A DNA stretch of 64,000 nucleotides, taken from positions 124,001 through 188,000 of the forward strand of contig CALLBO010000009.1 in NCBI GenBank assembly GCA_937998875.1, given 5' to 3'. Position numbers and translations under genes: made by a program. Source of the DNA: an uncultured Granulosicoccaceae bacterium. Lineage in GTDB: Bacteria > Pseudomonadota > Gammaproteobacteria > Granulosicoccales > Granulosicoccaceae. The notes under the pieces were generated by a model. It was not told the DNA's origin and searched no databases. It saw nothing but the letters and a program-made list of their open reading frames with translations. Shown one piece after another: positions 8,138-17,243 of this stretch (position 1 is its first letter; every line of letters begins with the position of its first letter).

Positions 8138-8707
8138 CTAGAAGAAACGTTCTTCGATTTCGATTACGTCTCCCGGCTCAATTGTCTGAGACATCTCGAC
8201 TCTGGTACGGCTCTTATCACCGTTAATCTCTCTGGTCAGAAAAATCTTCCGCCTTGACGCTCGATCAGTCATTCCACCCGCGAGTGACACGGCCTTGGCC
8301 AGCGTTAAACCTGGCTCGTAAACATAGCTACCGGGCCTGCTCACTTCGCCATCAACGAAGAATGAACGATACTGTTGCACCGTGATATTTACCGACGGGT
8401 TTTTCAAATAACCATCACGAAGCTTCTCGGTTATATCGTCAGTCAATTGCTGAGGGGACTTACCGGCTACCTGAATGGTACCAAGATAGGAATAGTTAAT
8501 AGCTCCGGATTGACCGACCGTAGCTTCCATCGTTAGATCCTGCTCATCGAAAACCTGAATGTAGATTTTGTCTCCAGCCTGCAGAATGTACTGGTCAGCA
8601 TCACCCACTTGCTGAGCGTGGGCTGAACCCACAATGCCTACGACAAAAAGTCCAACCGCTACATATTTCACAGCAATATTAAATGCTACTTTTAGTTTCT
8701 CAAACAT
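8138..8707 (-). CDS. Short polysaccharide export (OPX, Wza-like) protein without lipobox or membrane helix
   Basis: This 189-residue protein has an N-terminal signal peptide (hydrophobic residues about 14-31, ending AHA). A polysaccharide-export domain follows (YILQAGDKIYIQVFDE), then a SLBB-like domain (FFVDGEVSRPGSYVYEPGLT). It is about half the length of E. coli Wza. It lacks a lipoprotein cysteine and stops at IEIEERFF without the C-terminal amphipathic helix that forms the Wza outer-membrane channel. It therefore probably forms a periplasmic ring and needs a separate outer-membrane pore, for which the neighbouring beta-barrel is the obvious partner. The Wzc-type kinase at 45.4-47.9 kb is its likely inner-membrane counterpart. 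Confidence 0.9.
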   Translation of the reverse strand: MFEKLKVAFNIAVKYVAVGLFVVGIVGSAHAQQVGDADQYILQAGDKIYIQVFDEQDLTMEATVGQSGAINYSYLGTIQVAGKSPQQLTDDITEKLRDGYLKNPSVNITVQQYRSFFVDGEVSRPGSYVYEPGLTLAKAVSLAGGMTDRASRRKIFLTREINGDKSRTRVEMSQTIEPGDVIEIEERFF

Positions 8708-8880
8708 AACTTTTCCGTATTAGGTAATCCAAACGAAGTCCTTTCTCATCCAGACAAAAACGAGATATTAACACCGCTGCACAATAATTCTTTGATCAAA
8801 AGCAGACTATTGCGCATTCGTACGAGGCTGATTACCGCTGAAATCAACAATGCGCCGCTTAATTTACCCTTAATACGGAA

Positions 8881-10206
8881 TCAAATTGTGCCATTCGCGG
8901 TTAAGCCAATAACTGTTCGGTCGTAGTCGTTAACATCTCCGCCACCTGCACGGGTATCGATAAAAACAAAACCTCCAATGTCGAACCAACGACGAACGTT
9001 ATAACTAGCGCCAAAGTTCAACCCGGTAGTCCGGTTTTCGGAACCATTTTCAATATTCTCATTTATTCCGTATTCGACCTGCAGCCGGGTTGAGAACCGA
9101 TCCTTCCAGAAGTGCTCCCAGTCCACACCCAGACTTGTTGACAGAGATAAATCTCTGGAATTGAACCCACCATTTCGAGTTTCTCTCTCACCACTGATTG
9201 TGACTGTAGAGAAGCGTCGCGGCCGCCAGGTCACATCGACGTCCAGTCCGGCATAGGTCAGGTCATCTCTGATTGTTGCCAGAAAATCCTCTTTCACCAG
9301 GCTGACAGAAACAGAGCCCGAGGTGACCGCTTCGGGATCTAGCTCCACACCGAAGCGGTATCGAGAGATGTCTCGTTCGTTGTTCTTGTTGATCGAGCCA
9401 TCGTCATTGAAGGAAATGCTGTCACGAACCTGGCTAAGACCAATCCCGGCAAACAGCTGTGTGCGGGACCCAACCCGGTAGAGAAGCTGACCAAATGGAG
9501 ATACCGCAGAATCACTCTGGTCATCTAGATTGACCGCTCTTTCAGAGTTAAGCTCGTTATTTTCCAAAAAAACACCCACTCTGACTTCCCCGCGAGCCTG
9601 AGACGCGCCGTAAGACAGCTGCGCACGGGCCGTTCTGGTGTTCCAGTAATCCGGGCTTGTCAGAGCATTGAGCACACCCAGGTCCGATGACAAACCTGTC
9701 CCAAGGGGCTGATGATCGATAATCTGAGCCAGTTCAAGGGTGGCGCGCAAGCGTTTGCTCACCTCAAGAAAGCCATCTAGAGACAGCCTGTGATTCTGAA
9801 AGCTCGCCTTATCAAAAGTGGGTGATCCCTGCAGGCAGTCGCCAGGACGTTCCAGACCCGGCTGAGCCTGGCAATACTCCTCAAAATACTGATAGAAATC
9901 ACCGGAGTATCCGAGCGTTAGCCGGTTATTTCGCTGCTGAGCCAGGTACCTGACTGACGGCTGCAAGCGCAAGTACATTGTCTCTTCCGATCCAGCTGCG
10001 GCACGTAACGGGTTGTTGTCGCTACCAAATTCCAACCGTACATGGGGAGCAATAGCACCGCCATCGCCCAACTGATAGACGGTGGGCTGCACAGCCTCAG
10101 CCGCCGAGGTCACCAATCCGGCAGCTACCAAAACACACCGGCCGAATTTCTTGCTGAGACCTGGGCCATACTTGTGATCGAATAAATTCAACGTTTTGCT
10201 TTCCAT
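8881..10206 (-). CDS. Outer-membrane beta-barrel protein, probable export pore partner of the OPX protein
   Basis: I place the start at the ATG ending at base 10206, because AGGAAG lies just upstream; the frame stays open to 10299 without a better start. The product is about 441 residues, with a signal peptide ending near AAEAVQ. The mature part is rich in alternating, amphipathic strands such as RARAQLSYGASQARGEVRVG and has NTRTAR, RYRFGVELD and GLNFGASYNVRR segments, all typical of a large beta-barrel. I recognise no enzyme motif. It follows the short OPX gene pattern seen in Wzx/Wzy systems where OPX proteins lacking a channel helix pair with a dedicated barrel. The gap to the OPX gene is 173 bases on the same strand. 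Confidence 0.75.
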   Translation of the reverse strand: MESKTLNLFDHKYGPGLSKKFGRCVLVAAGLVTSAAEAVQPTVYQLGDGGAIAPHVRLEFGSDNNPLRAAAGSEETMYLRLQPSVRYLAQQRNNRLTLGYSGDFYQYFEEYCQAQPGLERPGDCLQGSPTFDKASFQNHRLSLDGFLEVSKRLRATLELAQIIDHQPLGTGLSSDLGVLNALTSPDYWNTRTARAQLSYGASQARGEVRVGVFLENNELNSERAVNLDDQSDSAVSPFGQLLYRVGSRTQLFAGIGLSQVRDSISFNDDGSINKNNERDISRYRFGVELDPEAVTSGSVSVSLVKEDFLATIRDDLTYAGLDVDVTWRPRRFSTVTISGERETRNGGFNSRDLSLSTSLGVDWEHFWKDRFSTRLQVEYGINENIENGSENRTTGLNFGASYNVRRWFDIGGFVFIDTRAGGGDVNDYDRTVIGLTANGTI

Positions 10207-10548
10207 TTTCTTCCTGGAGCTGGTGTTGGAACAGTGTGTCACACTGACGAAACACAGGAGTTTGCCAGCACCTGAGAAATGTTCAACTACAACAGTCATA
10301 GAATTGCCTGTTTTGTCTGACTGTGAGAACCAAGACCACTATCCAATTCTATCACACAGGCTCTATAACGTCATTACATGAAAACAAGCTGTCAGCTGTG
10401 TATCATAAATCCTGGGCGTAGTATCCAAAAACCACATTTACCGGTATCGAATGTCGGAAATTCAGCGACGTTTGAGCCTAGCCTCTCGAATTGTCCGGTG
10501 TAAACCAGTTACTCTCCGACGGCTTACGGTTACGACGAAATTACCCGG
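10207..10548. other. Divergent intergenic region upstream of barrel and WbpB-like genes
   Basis: The 342 bases hold the ribosome site of the barrel gene at the left edge and presumably promoters for both directions. No gene, strong repeat or convincing promoter was seen. No good Shine-Dalgarno precedes the ATG at 10549. Confidence 0.45.
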
Positions 10549-11499
10549 ATGGAGATACATCGATTCGCTTTGATTGGCGCCGCTGGCTATGTCGCACCTC
10601 GCCACATGGCAGCAATTAAAGACACGGGCAACACTATGGTTGCTGCGATGGACAAACACGATTCGGTTGGCATCATTGACAGCTACTTTCCGGAAGCTGA
10701 CTACTTCAACGAGTTCGAGCGATTCGACAGACATGTGGATCTGCTGCGACGCAATGACAAACCAGTTAATTACTTTTCTATCTGTTCTCCTAACTATCTG
10801 CACGATTCACATATGCGGTTCGCAATGCGCTCAGGCGGAGATGCTATTTGCGAAAAACCCATCGTTTTGAACCCATGGAATATCGACGGGCTGCAGGACG
10901 TCGAGAAGGACACCGGTCAAAAGGTAAACACAATCCTGCAGCTACGCATGCACGATTCGGTCAACGAGCTGAAGGAACGCGTTGAGAGCAGTCCGGCAGA
11001 CAAAAAATTTGACGTTGACCTTACTTACATTACTTCCAGAGGCAAGTGGTATTACACCTCGTGGAAAGGTGATATTGAAAAGAGCGGGGGCATAGCGACA
11101 AACATCGGAGTACATTTTTATGACATGCTGCACTACGTCTTTGGTGAGTTGCAGGAAAACGTACTGCACTACAGCACCGCGTCTACTGCCGCGGGTTACC
11201 TGGAGTATGAAAGAGCCAGAGTCCGCTGGCTACTTTCAATAGATGAAACCAACATTCCCGAGGCATCACGCGCCAAGGGAATGAGAACCCATCGCAGCAT
11301 TACGATAGGCAACGAGGAGTTCGAATTTTCCGGTGGCTTCAATGATTTGCACACGCGAAGCTATGAAGCAATACTTCAGGGTAAGGGTTATGGACTTGAA
11401 GATAACCGGGTCGCTATCGAAACAGTTGCCACAATCCGCAACCAAACACCGAATATTCACGCTGGTAGCGTGCATCCGGCAGTCGAATATCTAAAGTAG
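10549..11499 (+). CDS. wbpB: Gfo/Idh/MocA oxidoreductase, WbpB/WlbA-like UDP-N-acetylglucosaminuronate 3-dehydrogenase
   Basis: The 316-residue protein begins directly with a Rossmann fold ([20 protein letters not shown]). It has the family lysine in [10 protein letters not shown], the glycine-histidine region [14 protein letters not shown], and YYTSWKGD. These match WbpB/WlbA, which oxidises C3 of UDP-GlcNAcA with NAD, coupled to the aminotransferase step. Five bases separate it from an acetyltransferase gene and the next gene is the matching aminotransferase, so the WbpB-WbpD-WbpE set is complete. The upstream dehydrogenase WbpA and the later 2-epimerase WbpI are not in the window. The neighbourhood makes this one of the safest substrate calls in the locus. 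Confidence 0.85.
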   Translation: MEIHRFALIGAAGYVAPRHMAAIKDTGNTMVAAMDKHDSVGIIDSYFPEADYFNEFERFDRHVDLLRRNDKPVNYFSICSPNYLHDSHMRFAMRSGGDAICEKPIVLNPWNIDGLQDVEKDTGQKVNTILQLRMHDSVNELKERVESSPADKKFDVDLTYITSRGKWYYTSWKGDIEKSGGIATNIGVHFYDMLHYVFGELQENVLHYSTASTAAGYLEYERARVRWLLSIDETNIPEASRAKGMRTHRSITIGNEEFEFSGGFNDLHTRSYEAILQGKGYGLEDNRVAIETVATIRNQTPNIHAGSVHPAVEYLK

Positions 11500-11504
11500 T
11501 CCAC

Positions 11505-12089
11505 TTGAACAACATATACATACACGACACCGCAGTAGTAGACGAGGGAGCAACTCTCGGACCCAACACTCGGGTCTGGCATTTCTCTCATATATGTTCA
11601 GGCGCGATTATCGGGGACAATTGTTCGATTGGCCAAAACGTCTTTGTCAGCAACGCCGTCACAATCGGTAACAACGTTAAAATACAAAACAACGTATCTG
11701 TTTATGATGAAGTAACCCTTGAAAATGATGTCTTTTGTGGTCCCAGCATGGTGTTCACCAATGTTAATAACCCGCGCTCGGCAATCAACCGAAAATCAGA
11801 GTACCGACCAACCTTAGTACGGCAAGGTGCAACGCTCGGTGCTAATTGCACAATAGTCTGCGGCATTACTATCGGGCGTTACGCGTTTGTCGGCGCTGGT
11901 GCGGTGGTCACCAAAAACGTACCGGATTACGCACTGATGACAGGTGTACCAGCACGCCACACGGGCTGGATGAGCGCTTTTGGTGAGAGACTTAACCGTC
12001 TTCCCCTGATTGGCAATGGACACGAAGTATGCCAGCACACGGGTACCGAGTACATTCTGCAGGCGGGTAAACTTAGCACCAAGGTGTAA
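11505..12089 (+). CDS. wbpD: WbpD/WlbB-like UDP-3-amino-sugar N-acetyltransferase (left-handed beta-helix)
   Basis: This 194-residue protein starts at a TTG five bases after the WbpB-like stop. It is built of hexapeptide repeats from about residue 5 to 145 ([46 protein letters not shown]). It keeps the WbpD signature [20 protein letters not shown] and the C-terminal helix typical of trimeric 3-N-acetyltransferases. It should acetylate the 3-amino group made by the following aminotransferase, giving UDP-2,3-diacetamido-2,3-dideoxy-glucuronate. Short spacing on both sides shows operon structure. Confidence 0.88.
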   Translation: MNNIYIHDTAVVDEGATLGPNTRVWHFSHICSGAIIGDNCSIGQNVFVSNAVTIGNNVKIQNNVSVYDEVTLENDVFCGPSMVFTNVNNPRSAINRKSEYRPTLVRQGATLGANCTIVCGITIGRYAFVGAGAVVTKNVPDYALMTGVPARHTGWMSAFGERLNRLPLIGNGHEVCQHTGTEYILQAGKLSTKV

Positions 12090-12095
12090 TTTTCA

Positions 12096-13178
12096 GTGAT
12101 TAAATTTATTGATCTTCAAGCACAGCAAGCGCGCATTAAAAGTGAACTCGATGTGGCAGTAGCAAAAGTACTGGCTCATGGTAAATTCATCAATGGCCCA
12201 GAGGTTGATGAACTTGAAGCAGCACTCTGCGAATACACCGGTGCGAGATATTGTATTAGCTGTGCGAATGGTACAGATGCGCTTCAGATTGCATTGATGG
12301 CGCTCGATGTCGGACCGGGCGACGAAGTTATAACTTCCGGTTTCAGCTATATCGCAACTGCGGAAACAGCAGCATTACTCGGAGCAAAGCTGGTTTATGT
12401 GGATATAGATCCTCGAACCTATAATATCGATGTAAATGGCCTTGCGGCAGCGATCACTGAAAAAACCAAGGCAATAATTCCAGTTTCGTTATACGGTCAA
12501 TGTGCTGACCTTGATGCAATCAACAAGATTGCCGCTCAACACAACACCACAGTCATAGAAGATGCTGCTCAGAGTTTTGGTGCAAGCTATCGCAACCGTA
12601 AATCCTGCAACCTTACAGAAATTGCGTGCACAAGTTTTTTCCCGTCCAAGCCCCTAGGCTGTTACGGTGATGGTGGCGCGATTTTCACCAGCAACGAAGC
12701 ACATGCTAAAAAACTAAGGCAAATTGCGCGTCACGGCCAAACACAACGATACCATCATGTCAGGATTGGAATAAACAGTCGCCTTGATACATTGCAGGCT
12801 GCGATTTTGCTGACAAAGCTACGCATTCTTGATGATGAGATCGAGAAACGTGAACGCGTTGCCAGCAACTACGCTGAGCTACTTGGAGGTTCAGAAAAAG
12901 TCAAAATCCCCATCATTGAGGGCGAACAGAGAAGCGCGTGGGCACAGTACACAATACGCACCCAACACCGTGATTCGATTCAGGCAAACTTGGTAAAACA
13001 CAACATTCCTTCAGCCATTCATTATCCTGCGCCACTGTATGAGCAGCCAGCTGTTAAAGACAAGTCTGTTAGCCTTCAGCATTGTGAAGAGGCATCACGT
13101 CAGGTACTGAGTCTGCCACTGCATGCGTATATGTCTGAAACAGATATAGAAAAGGTCACTCAGGCATTACTCGCCTGA
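12096..13178 (+). CDS. wbpE: DegT/DnrJ/EryC1/StrS aminotransferase, WbpE/WlbC-like
   Basis: The 360-residue PLP enzyme starts at a GTG six bases after the WbpD-like gene. It starts with FIDLQAQQARIKSELDVAV, a typical sugar-aminotransferase N-terminus. It has VIEDAAQSFGA for the PLP ring contact and SFFPSKPLGCYGDGGA with the Schiff-base lysine, and ends with LSLPLHAYMSETDIEKV. WbpE moves an amino group from glutamate to C3 of UDP-3-keto-GlcNAcA. The tight order WbpB-WbpD-WbpE fixes the role here. A weak AT-rich hairpin follows the gene, and the next gene converges. Confidence 0.88.
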   Translation: MIKFIDLQAQQARIKSELDVAVAKVLAHGKFINGPEVDELEAALCEYTGARYCISCANGTDALQIALMALDVGPGDEVITSGFSYIATAETAALLGAKLVYVDIDPRTYNIDVNGLAAAITEKTKAIIPVSLYGQCADLDAINKIAAQHNTTVIEDAAQSFGASYRNRKSCNLTEIACTSFFPSKPLGCYGDGGAIFTSNEAHAKKLRQIARHGQTQRYHHVRIGINSRLDTLQAAILLTKLRILDDEIEKRERVASNYAELLGGSEKVKIPIIEGEQRSAWAQYTIRTQHRDSIQANLVKHNIPSAIHYPAPLYEQPAVKDKSVSLQHCEEASRQVLSLPLHAYMSETDIEKVTQALLA

Positions 13179-13226
13179 TAATACAGCACAGTAGATTAGT
13201 TGTTAGATGGCTGGCAATGAGGCAAT

Positions 13227-13246
13227 ATAGCAAAAACTAGTGCTAT
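13227..13246. terminator. AT-rich hairpin between convergent genes
   Basis: ATAGCA and TGCTAT form a perfect six-base-pair stem with an eight-base loop between the convergent WbpE-like gene and rfbD. It has no T-tract and is only a weak terminator candidate. Confidence 0.2.
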
Positions 13247-13257
13247 GGTAGTCGCGC

Positions 13258-14127
13258 TTATTGAACCGGCAATTTTGCCAATGCCTCGCGAAGATTCGCA
13301 CGCCAGTGTGGTGCTGTGATACCCAGTGCTTCCCAGGTACCGTTCTTATCTAACACTGAATTTGACGGCCGAACTGCAGGCGTAGGAAAGGCCTCTGTTG
13401 GCAGGGGATTTATTGGAATTGGCTTGCTGAGAAGATTCAGCGCTAGTGCTTCCTCTTGAATTGCAACAGCAAAATCATACCAGCTCGCCACTCCGGCATC
13501 TGTCCAATGATAAGTACCGGCGAGCTCTTTTTTCAGTAACAACCAGCACGCTTTGGCAAGCCCGACCACGTACGTAGGTGAACCTATTTGATCCGCTACA
13601 ACACCCAATGAATCTTTTTCACGCATCAAGCGCAACATTGTCATCATAAAGTTACTACCACCCGCACCATAAACCCAGGCAGTGCGAACAATCGCTGCGC
13701 GTTTGCCGTGCACTGATAGTACCTGCTGTTCCCCGTCTCTCTTGGTTAAGCCATAGACACCAAGGGGATCAGTGCGGTCTTCAATCTTATAAGGTGCTCC
13801 GGACTGCCCATTAAAGACAAAATCCGTTGACACATGCACCATCGGAATATTGAGCTTGGCCGCCGACAAAGCCAGATTCGCAGGACCTTCTACGTTTGCA
13901 GTTTGTGCGGCCTCCACTTCTGACTCAGCGTTATCCACGGCGGTGTAGGCGGCGGCGTTTATCACTCCATCCGGACTATTCGCGCCAAACCATGTATCCA
14001 CGCTTTCTGAATCAGTGATGTCCAGCGCCTGCCGGTCTGCCACCAAAACGCTATATCCATCTGGTACACACCTAGCCAACGTACTACCAAGTTGCCCATT
14101 GCCACCTGTAATTAAAATATTCTTCAT
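13258..14127 (-). CDS. rfbD: dTDP-4-dehydrorhamnose reductase
   Basis: This 289-residue SDR has the NADPH motif GGNGQLG at the start, VSTDFVFNGQ with the catalytic threonine, and YGLTKRDGE with the Tyr/Lys pair. It also has the RfbD features GVINAAAYTAVDNAESEV and a C-terminal RPSNSVLD segment. It reduces dTDP-4-dehydro-L-rhamnose to dTDP-L-rhamnose, the last step of the pathway. It is the third gene of a minus-strand rfbB-rfbC-rfbD unit, 31 bases after rfbC. The length and motifs are normal for the family. Confidence 0.93.
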   Translation of the reverse strand: MKNILITGGNGQLGSTLARCVPDGYSVLVADRQALDITDSESVDTWFGANSPDGVINAAAYTAVDNAESEVEAAQTANVEGPANLALSAAKLNIPMVHVSTDFVFNGQSGAPYKIEDRTDPLGVYGLTKRDGEQQVLSVHGKRAAIVRTAWVYGAGGSNFMMTMLRLMREKDSLGVVADQIGSPTYVVGLAKACWLLLKKELAGTYHWTDAGVASWYDFAVAIQEEALALNLLSKPIPINPLPTEAFPTPAVRPSNSVLDKNGTWEALGITAPHWRANLREALAKLPVQ

Positions 14128-14158
14128 GAGTCAAGTACCTGATATGAACAGTCTGGTG

Positions 14159-14707
14159 CTAGCTGAAGAACGGTGCTTGCGCAAAGGGCAGTCCCGTCGC
14201 ATCCTTGCCGGACAATATCGGTGGTGCACCATCTACCAACGGCCACTCAACTCCAAGTTCAGGATCATCCCACGCAATAGACTGCTCGTATTCAGGCGCA
14301 TAAAAATCTGTGCACTTATAGTTAAAATCTGCTGACTCACTGACAACATAAAAACCATGGGCAAACTGCTCCGGCACCCACAACATCCTTTTGTTGGTTT
14401 CACTTAGTTCTACACCAACCCACCGCCCAAAAGTTGGCGAGGACTTGCGAAGATCCACGGCAACATCATACACAACACCAGAAGTCACTCTCACAAGCTT
14501 CCCCTGGGTATGCTCGGTTTGAAAATGTAAGCCACGCAAAATACCCTGCCCCGACCGACTGTGATTATCCTGAACAAAGTGGGTGGGAAGATCATTTTCA
14601 GCAAACGCTTTTTGATTCCAGGTTTCCATAAAAAAACCCCGGTCATCTCCAAACACCGCAGGTTCGATTATTTTTACATCAGCGATTTCAGTATCTATAA
14701 CTTTCAT
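14159..14707 (-). CDS. rfbC: dTDP-4-dehydrorhamnose 3,5-epimerase
   Basis: I start the gene at the ATG ending at 14707 (MKVIDTEIADV), giving about 182 residues, the usual RfbC length; the frame runs 17 codons further upstream without a recognisable domain. The cupin fold shows GDDRGFFMETW, the catalytic histidine in GILRGLHFQ, VYDVAVDLRKSSPTFG and WVPEQFAHGF. It epimerises C3 and C5 of dTDP-4-keto-6-deoxyglucose. It sits between rfbB and rfbD; the gap to rfbB is 117 bases. Confidence 0.93.
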   Translation of the reverse strand: MKVIDTEIADVKIIEPAVFGDDRGFFMETWNQKAFAENDLPTHFVQDNHSRSGQGILRGLHFQTEHTQGKLVRVTSGVVYDVAVDLRKSSPTFGRWVGVELSETNKRMLWVPEQFAHGFYVVSESADFNYKCTDFYAPEYEQSIAWDDPELGVEWPLVDGAPPILSGKDATGLPFAQAPFFS

Positions 14708-14824
14708 CAATAAATTCTTCTTACTGTCATATTCAAACCGTGCATTACTTAACACCAACTTTACCCGACCGGACTATACCGGTTATCTGCAGTACCTGGT
14801 TCAGTAGTCAGAGCAATTCCGGGA

Positions 14825-15907
14825 TTAAGCCGCTTTCAACTGAGCCGACTGGCGTAATGGCTCCCACCACTGAGGGTTATCCAAATACCAATCTATAGTC
14901 TTTGCAATGCCGGTCTCGAAGGTTTCTGTCGGCTGATAATTCAGCTCTGCATTTGCTTTATCAGGGTTGATTGCATAACGTCGATCATGACCGCGACGGT
15001 CGTCGACATACTGAATCAGTTCAATGCTTTTTTTACCGTTAACCACTGGGGCCAGCGGGAAGCGGTCACCCAGCTCCGGATTTTCTTCTAAACGATGGTC
15101 TACTTCCTTACATAGCAGATCGACAATATCAATATTCGCCCATTCATTGATACCACCGATATTATACGTCTCACCAATGGTTCCCTGTCGAATCACCTTG
15201 TCTATGCCACGCGCATGATCATCGACATACAGCCAGTCTCGTATTTGTTGACCATCACCGTATATTGGCAACGGCTGATTGTTCAAAATATTGGTTATGA
15301 TCAACGGGATAAGTTTTTCAGGAAAATGATACGGTCCATAATTATTTGAACAGTTGCTTGTGGTTACCTGCAAACCAAACGTGTGAAGGTAGGATCTAAC
15401 CAGATGATCCGAAGCTGCCTTACTCGCCGAATAAGGTGAATTTGGTGCATATTGGGTTGTTTCACAGAAAGCCGGATCATCAGGGCCCAATGCCCCATAG
15501 ACTTCATCTGTAGACACATGATGAAAACGATGCTCAGATACAACTCCTTCGTCTATCCACACCTGACGAGCCGCCTTCAATAAACTATGAGTACCGACTA
15601 CGTTTGTTTCAATAAACACATCCGGACCACTGATTGATCGATCAACATGACTTTCCGCAGCAAAGTGCACAACCGTGTCAATTTCATGCTCTCTGAGCAA
15701 GTTTTCTACTAGAGACTGATCATTAATATCGCCCTGCACAAATCTAAAGTCCGGATTACCTTTCAGACCGGCTAAACTTGCGAGACTACCTGCGTACGTT
15801 AGAGCATCCAGCACAACAAGTTTGTCACCTCCATACTCTCGCAACCAGTAGTGCGCAAAATTAGCCCCGATAAAACCCGCGCCACCCGTGACCAGTAGCT
15901 TTTTCAT
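14825..15907 (-). CDS. rfbB: dTDP-glucose 4,6-dehydratase
   Basis: The 360-residue protein has the NAD motif GGAGFIGANF, HFAAESHVDRSI, VSTDEVYG with the catalytic Thr-Asp-Glu, and YSASKAASDHLV with Tyr/Lys. NNYGPYHFPEKLIP and RDWLYVDDH are also standard RfbB sequences. It converts dTDP-glucose to dTDP-4-keto-6-deoxyglucose, the first committed step to dTDP-L-rhamnose. It is the first gene of the rfbB-rfbC-rfbD unit. The thymidylyltransferase gene rfbA, which usually belongs to the same operon, is not in this window. Confidence 0.95.
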   Translation of the reverse strand: MKKLLVTGGAGFIGANFAHYWLREYGGDKLVVLDALTYAGSLASLAGLKGNPDFRFVQGDINDQSLVENLLREHEIDTVVHFAAESHVDRSISGPDVFIETNVVGTHSLLKAARQVWIDEGVVSEHRFHHVSTDEVYGALGPDDPAFCETTQYAPNSPYSASKAASDHLVRSYLHTFGLQVTTSNCSNNYGPYHFPEKLIPLIITNILNNQPLPIYGDGQQIRDWLYVDDHARGIDKVIRQGTIGETYNIGGINEWANIDIVDLLCKEVDHRLEENPELGDRFPLAPVVNGKKSIELIQYVDDRRGHDRRYAINPDKANAELNYQPTETFETGIAKTIDWYLDNPQWWEPLRQSAQLKAA

Positions 15908-16048
15908 ATTCAGACTCTGTGCTTTGTGATTTCAAGTTAATCTCAACAGCACGATTCAAACCAAATTGATGACCAGTTCCGCAACAAATTGGCCAGTTAC
16001 TGGATCTGGTGTCTAAATTACGGCCAATTTCATCGCAAAATGACGGTA

Positions 16049-17215
16049 TCAGCGCATTGCCTGTTTCATGACACTGCTAACTACCTCAGCACATTGAACT
16101 ATTAAAGCAGGTGTGATGCCCGGGTGAACATTCAGCATTATGCTAGTTTCTCCCAACTCTTTAGCCACCGGAAACGAGGCTTGCTCCCCGTAAAGATCAA
16201 GGAACGCCAGCTCACGGTAGATTTCCGGGCAACTTCCAGTAAAACAGGGGACGCCTTTCTGGTGAATTTCAGCCACAATACGATCGCGATTCCAGCCTTT
16301 TTTAAGCTTTTCACTCGCTATGAAAAAATAATACTTGTAGCAGGCATGAAAAGCTTGATTGTCAGGGATAGTCACCCTAATACCGTTAACTTCCGAGAGT
16401 GTCTGATTGAAAGTCTCCACATTCTGCCTTCGTTGAGACACCCACTCGTTCACCCGGCCCAGCTGATAACGGCCGAGCGCCGACTGCATTTCTGTCAACC
16501 GCCAGTTGGTACCAATGGAATCATGGACCCATCTAAACGTTGTGGAAGACGAAGGGGTCTGAACTTTCTCGAATGATTTGCCGTGATCTTTAAAAGACCA
16601 CATCTTCTGATACAACTCTTCGTTATCCGTGGTGATAAAACCACCTTCACCACCGGTTGTCATGATTTTATCCTGACAAAACGACCAAGCACCAATATCA
16701 CCAAATGTGCCAACAGATCTATCTTGATAACGTGCACCATGTGCTTGTGCACAGTCTTCAATCACAGCAATTCCATGATCACCTGCCAATTGCACAATAG
16801 CATCCATTTCACAAGGCCAGCCCGCAAGATGCACACAGATAATTGCTTTAGTTCGGGATGTTAAGGCCGGGGCTATGGTTTCAGCTGTTACATTCTGGCT
16901 ATTTCGGTCCACATCTACGAACACCGCGCGTGCACCCGCATTTACTACCGGGGACGCAGAAGCAATAAATGACCGTGATGTGACAATTACCTCATCCCCA
17001 TGCCCAATGCCCAATGCATAAAGCGCTAGATCCAGCGCAAGGGTGCCATTGGCCAGCGCTATGCCGAACATGGCTTCAAAGTGTTGAGCGAACTCACATT
17101 CGAACTGTCGTCCTTCGCCACCGGTCCAATAGTTAACCTTATTAGACAAAAGAACATTTTTAACAATTTCGGCCTCATCGCTGGAGAAGTTGGGCCAAGA
17201 GGGAATTTCAATCAT
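16049..17215 (-). CDS. DegT/DnrJ/EryC1/StrS aminotransferase, PglE-like (UDP-4-amino sugar)
   Basis: The 388-residue PLP enzyme has IEIPSWPNFSSDEAEIV at the start, ANGTLALDLAL, VIEDCAQAHGA and SFCQDKIMTTGGEGG with the Schiff-base lysine. These are typical of sugar C4 aminotransferases such as PglE or perosamine synthetases. It lies 28 bases downstream of the PglF/WbpM-like 4,6-dehydratase on the same strand, which would give it the UDP-4-keto-6-deoxy-GlcNAc substrate. The product would be a UDP-2-acetamido-4-amino-trideoxy sugar, the acceptor for the PglD-like acetyltransferase at 23.3 kb. It is a different branch from the WbpE-like gene at 12.1 kb. Confidence 0.85.
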   Translation of the reverse strand: MIEIPSWPNFSSDEAEIVKNVLLSNKVNYWTGGEGRQFECEFAQHFEAMFGIALANGTLALDLALYALGIGHGDEVIVTSRSFIASASPVVNAGARAVFVDVDRNSQNVTAETIAPALTSRTKAIICVHLAGWPCEMDAIVQLAGDHGIAVIEDCAQAHGARYQDRSVGTFGDIGAWSFCQDKIMTTGGEGGFITTDNEELYQKMWSFKDHGKSFEKVQTPSSSTTFRWVHDSIGTNWRLTEMQSALGRYQLGRVNEWVSQRRQNVETFNQTLSEVNGIRVTIPDNQAFHACYKYYFFIASEKLKKGWNRDRIVAEIHQKGVPCFTGSCPEIYRELAFLDLYGEQASFPVAKELGETSIMLNVHPGITPALIVQCAEVVSSVMKQAMR

Positions 17216-17243
17216 AGTGTCGACAAAGTGCTTGCAGCGAGCA

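Noticed and set aside
8881-10299. Longer barrel open frame starting at 10299
   Set aside because: A ribosome site AGGAAG and a proper signal peptide point to the ATG ending at 10206.
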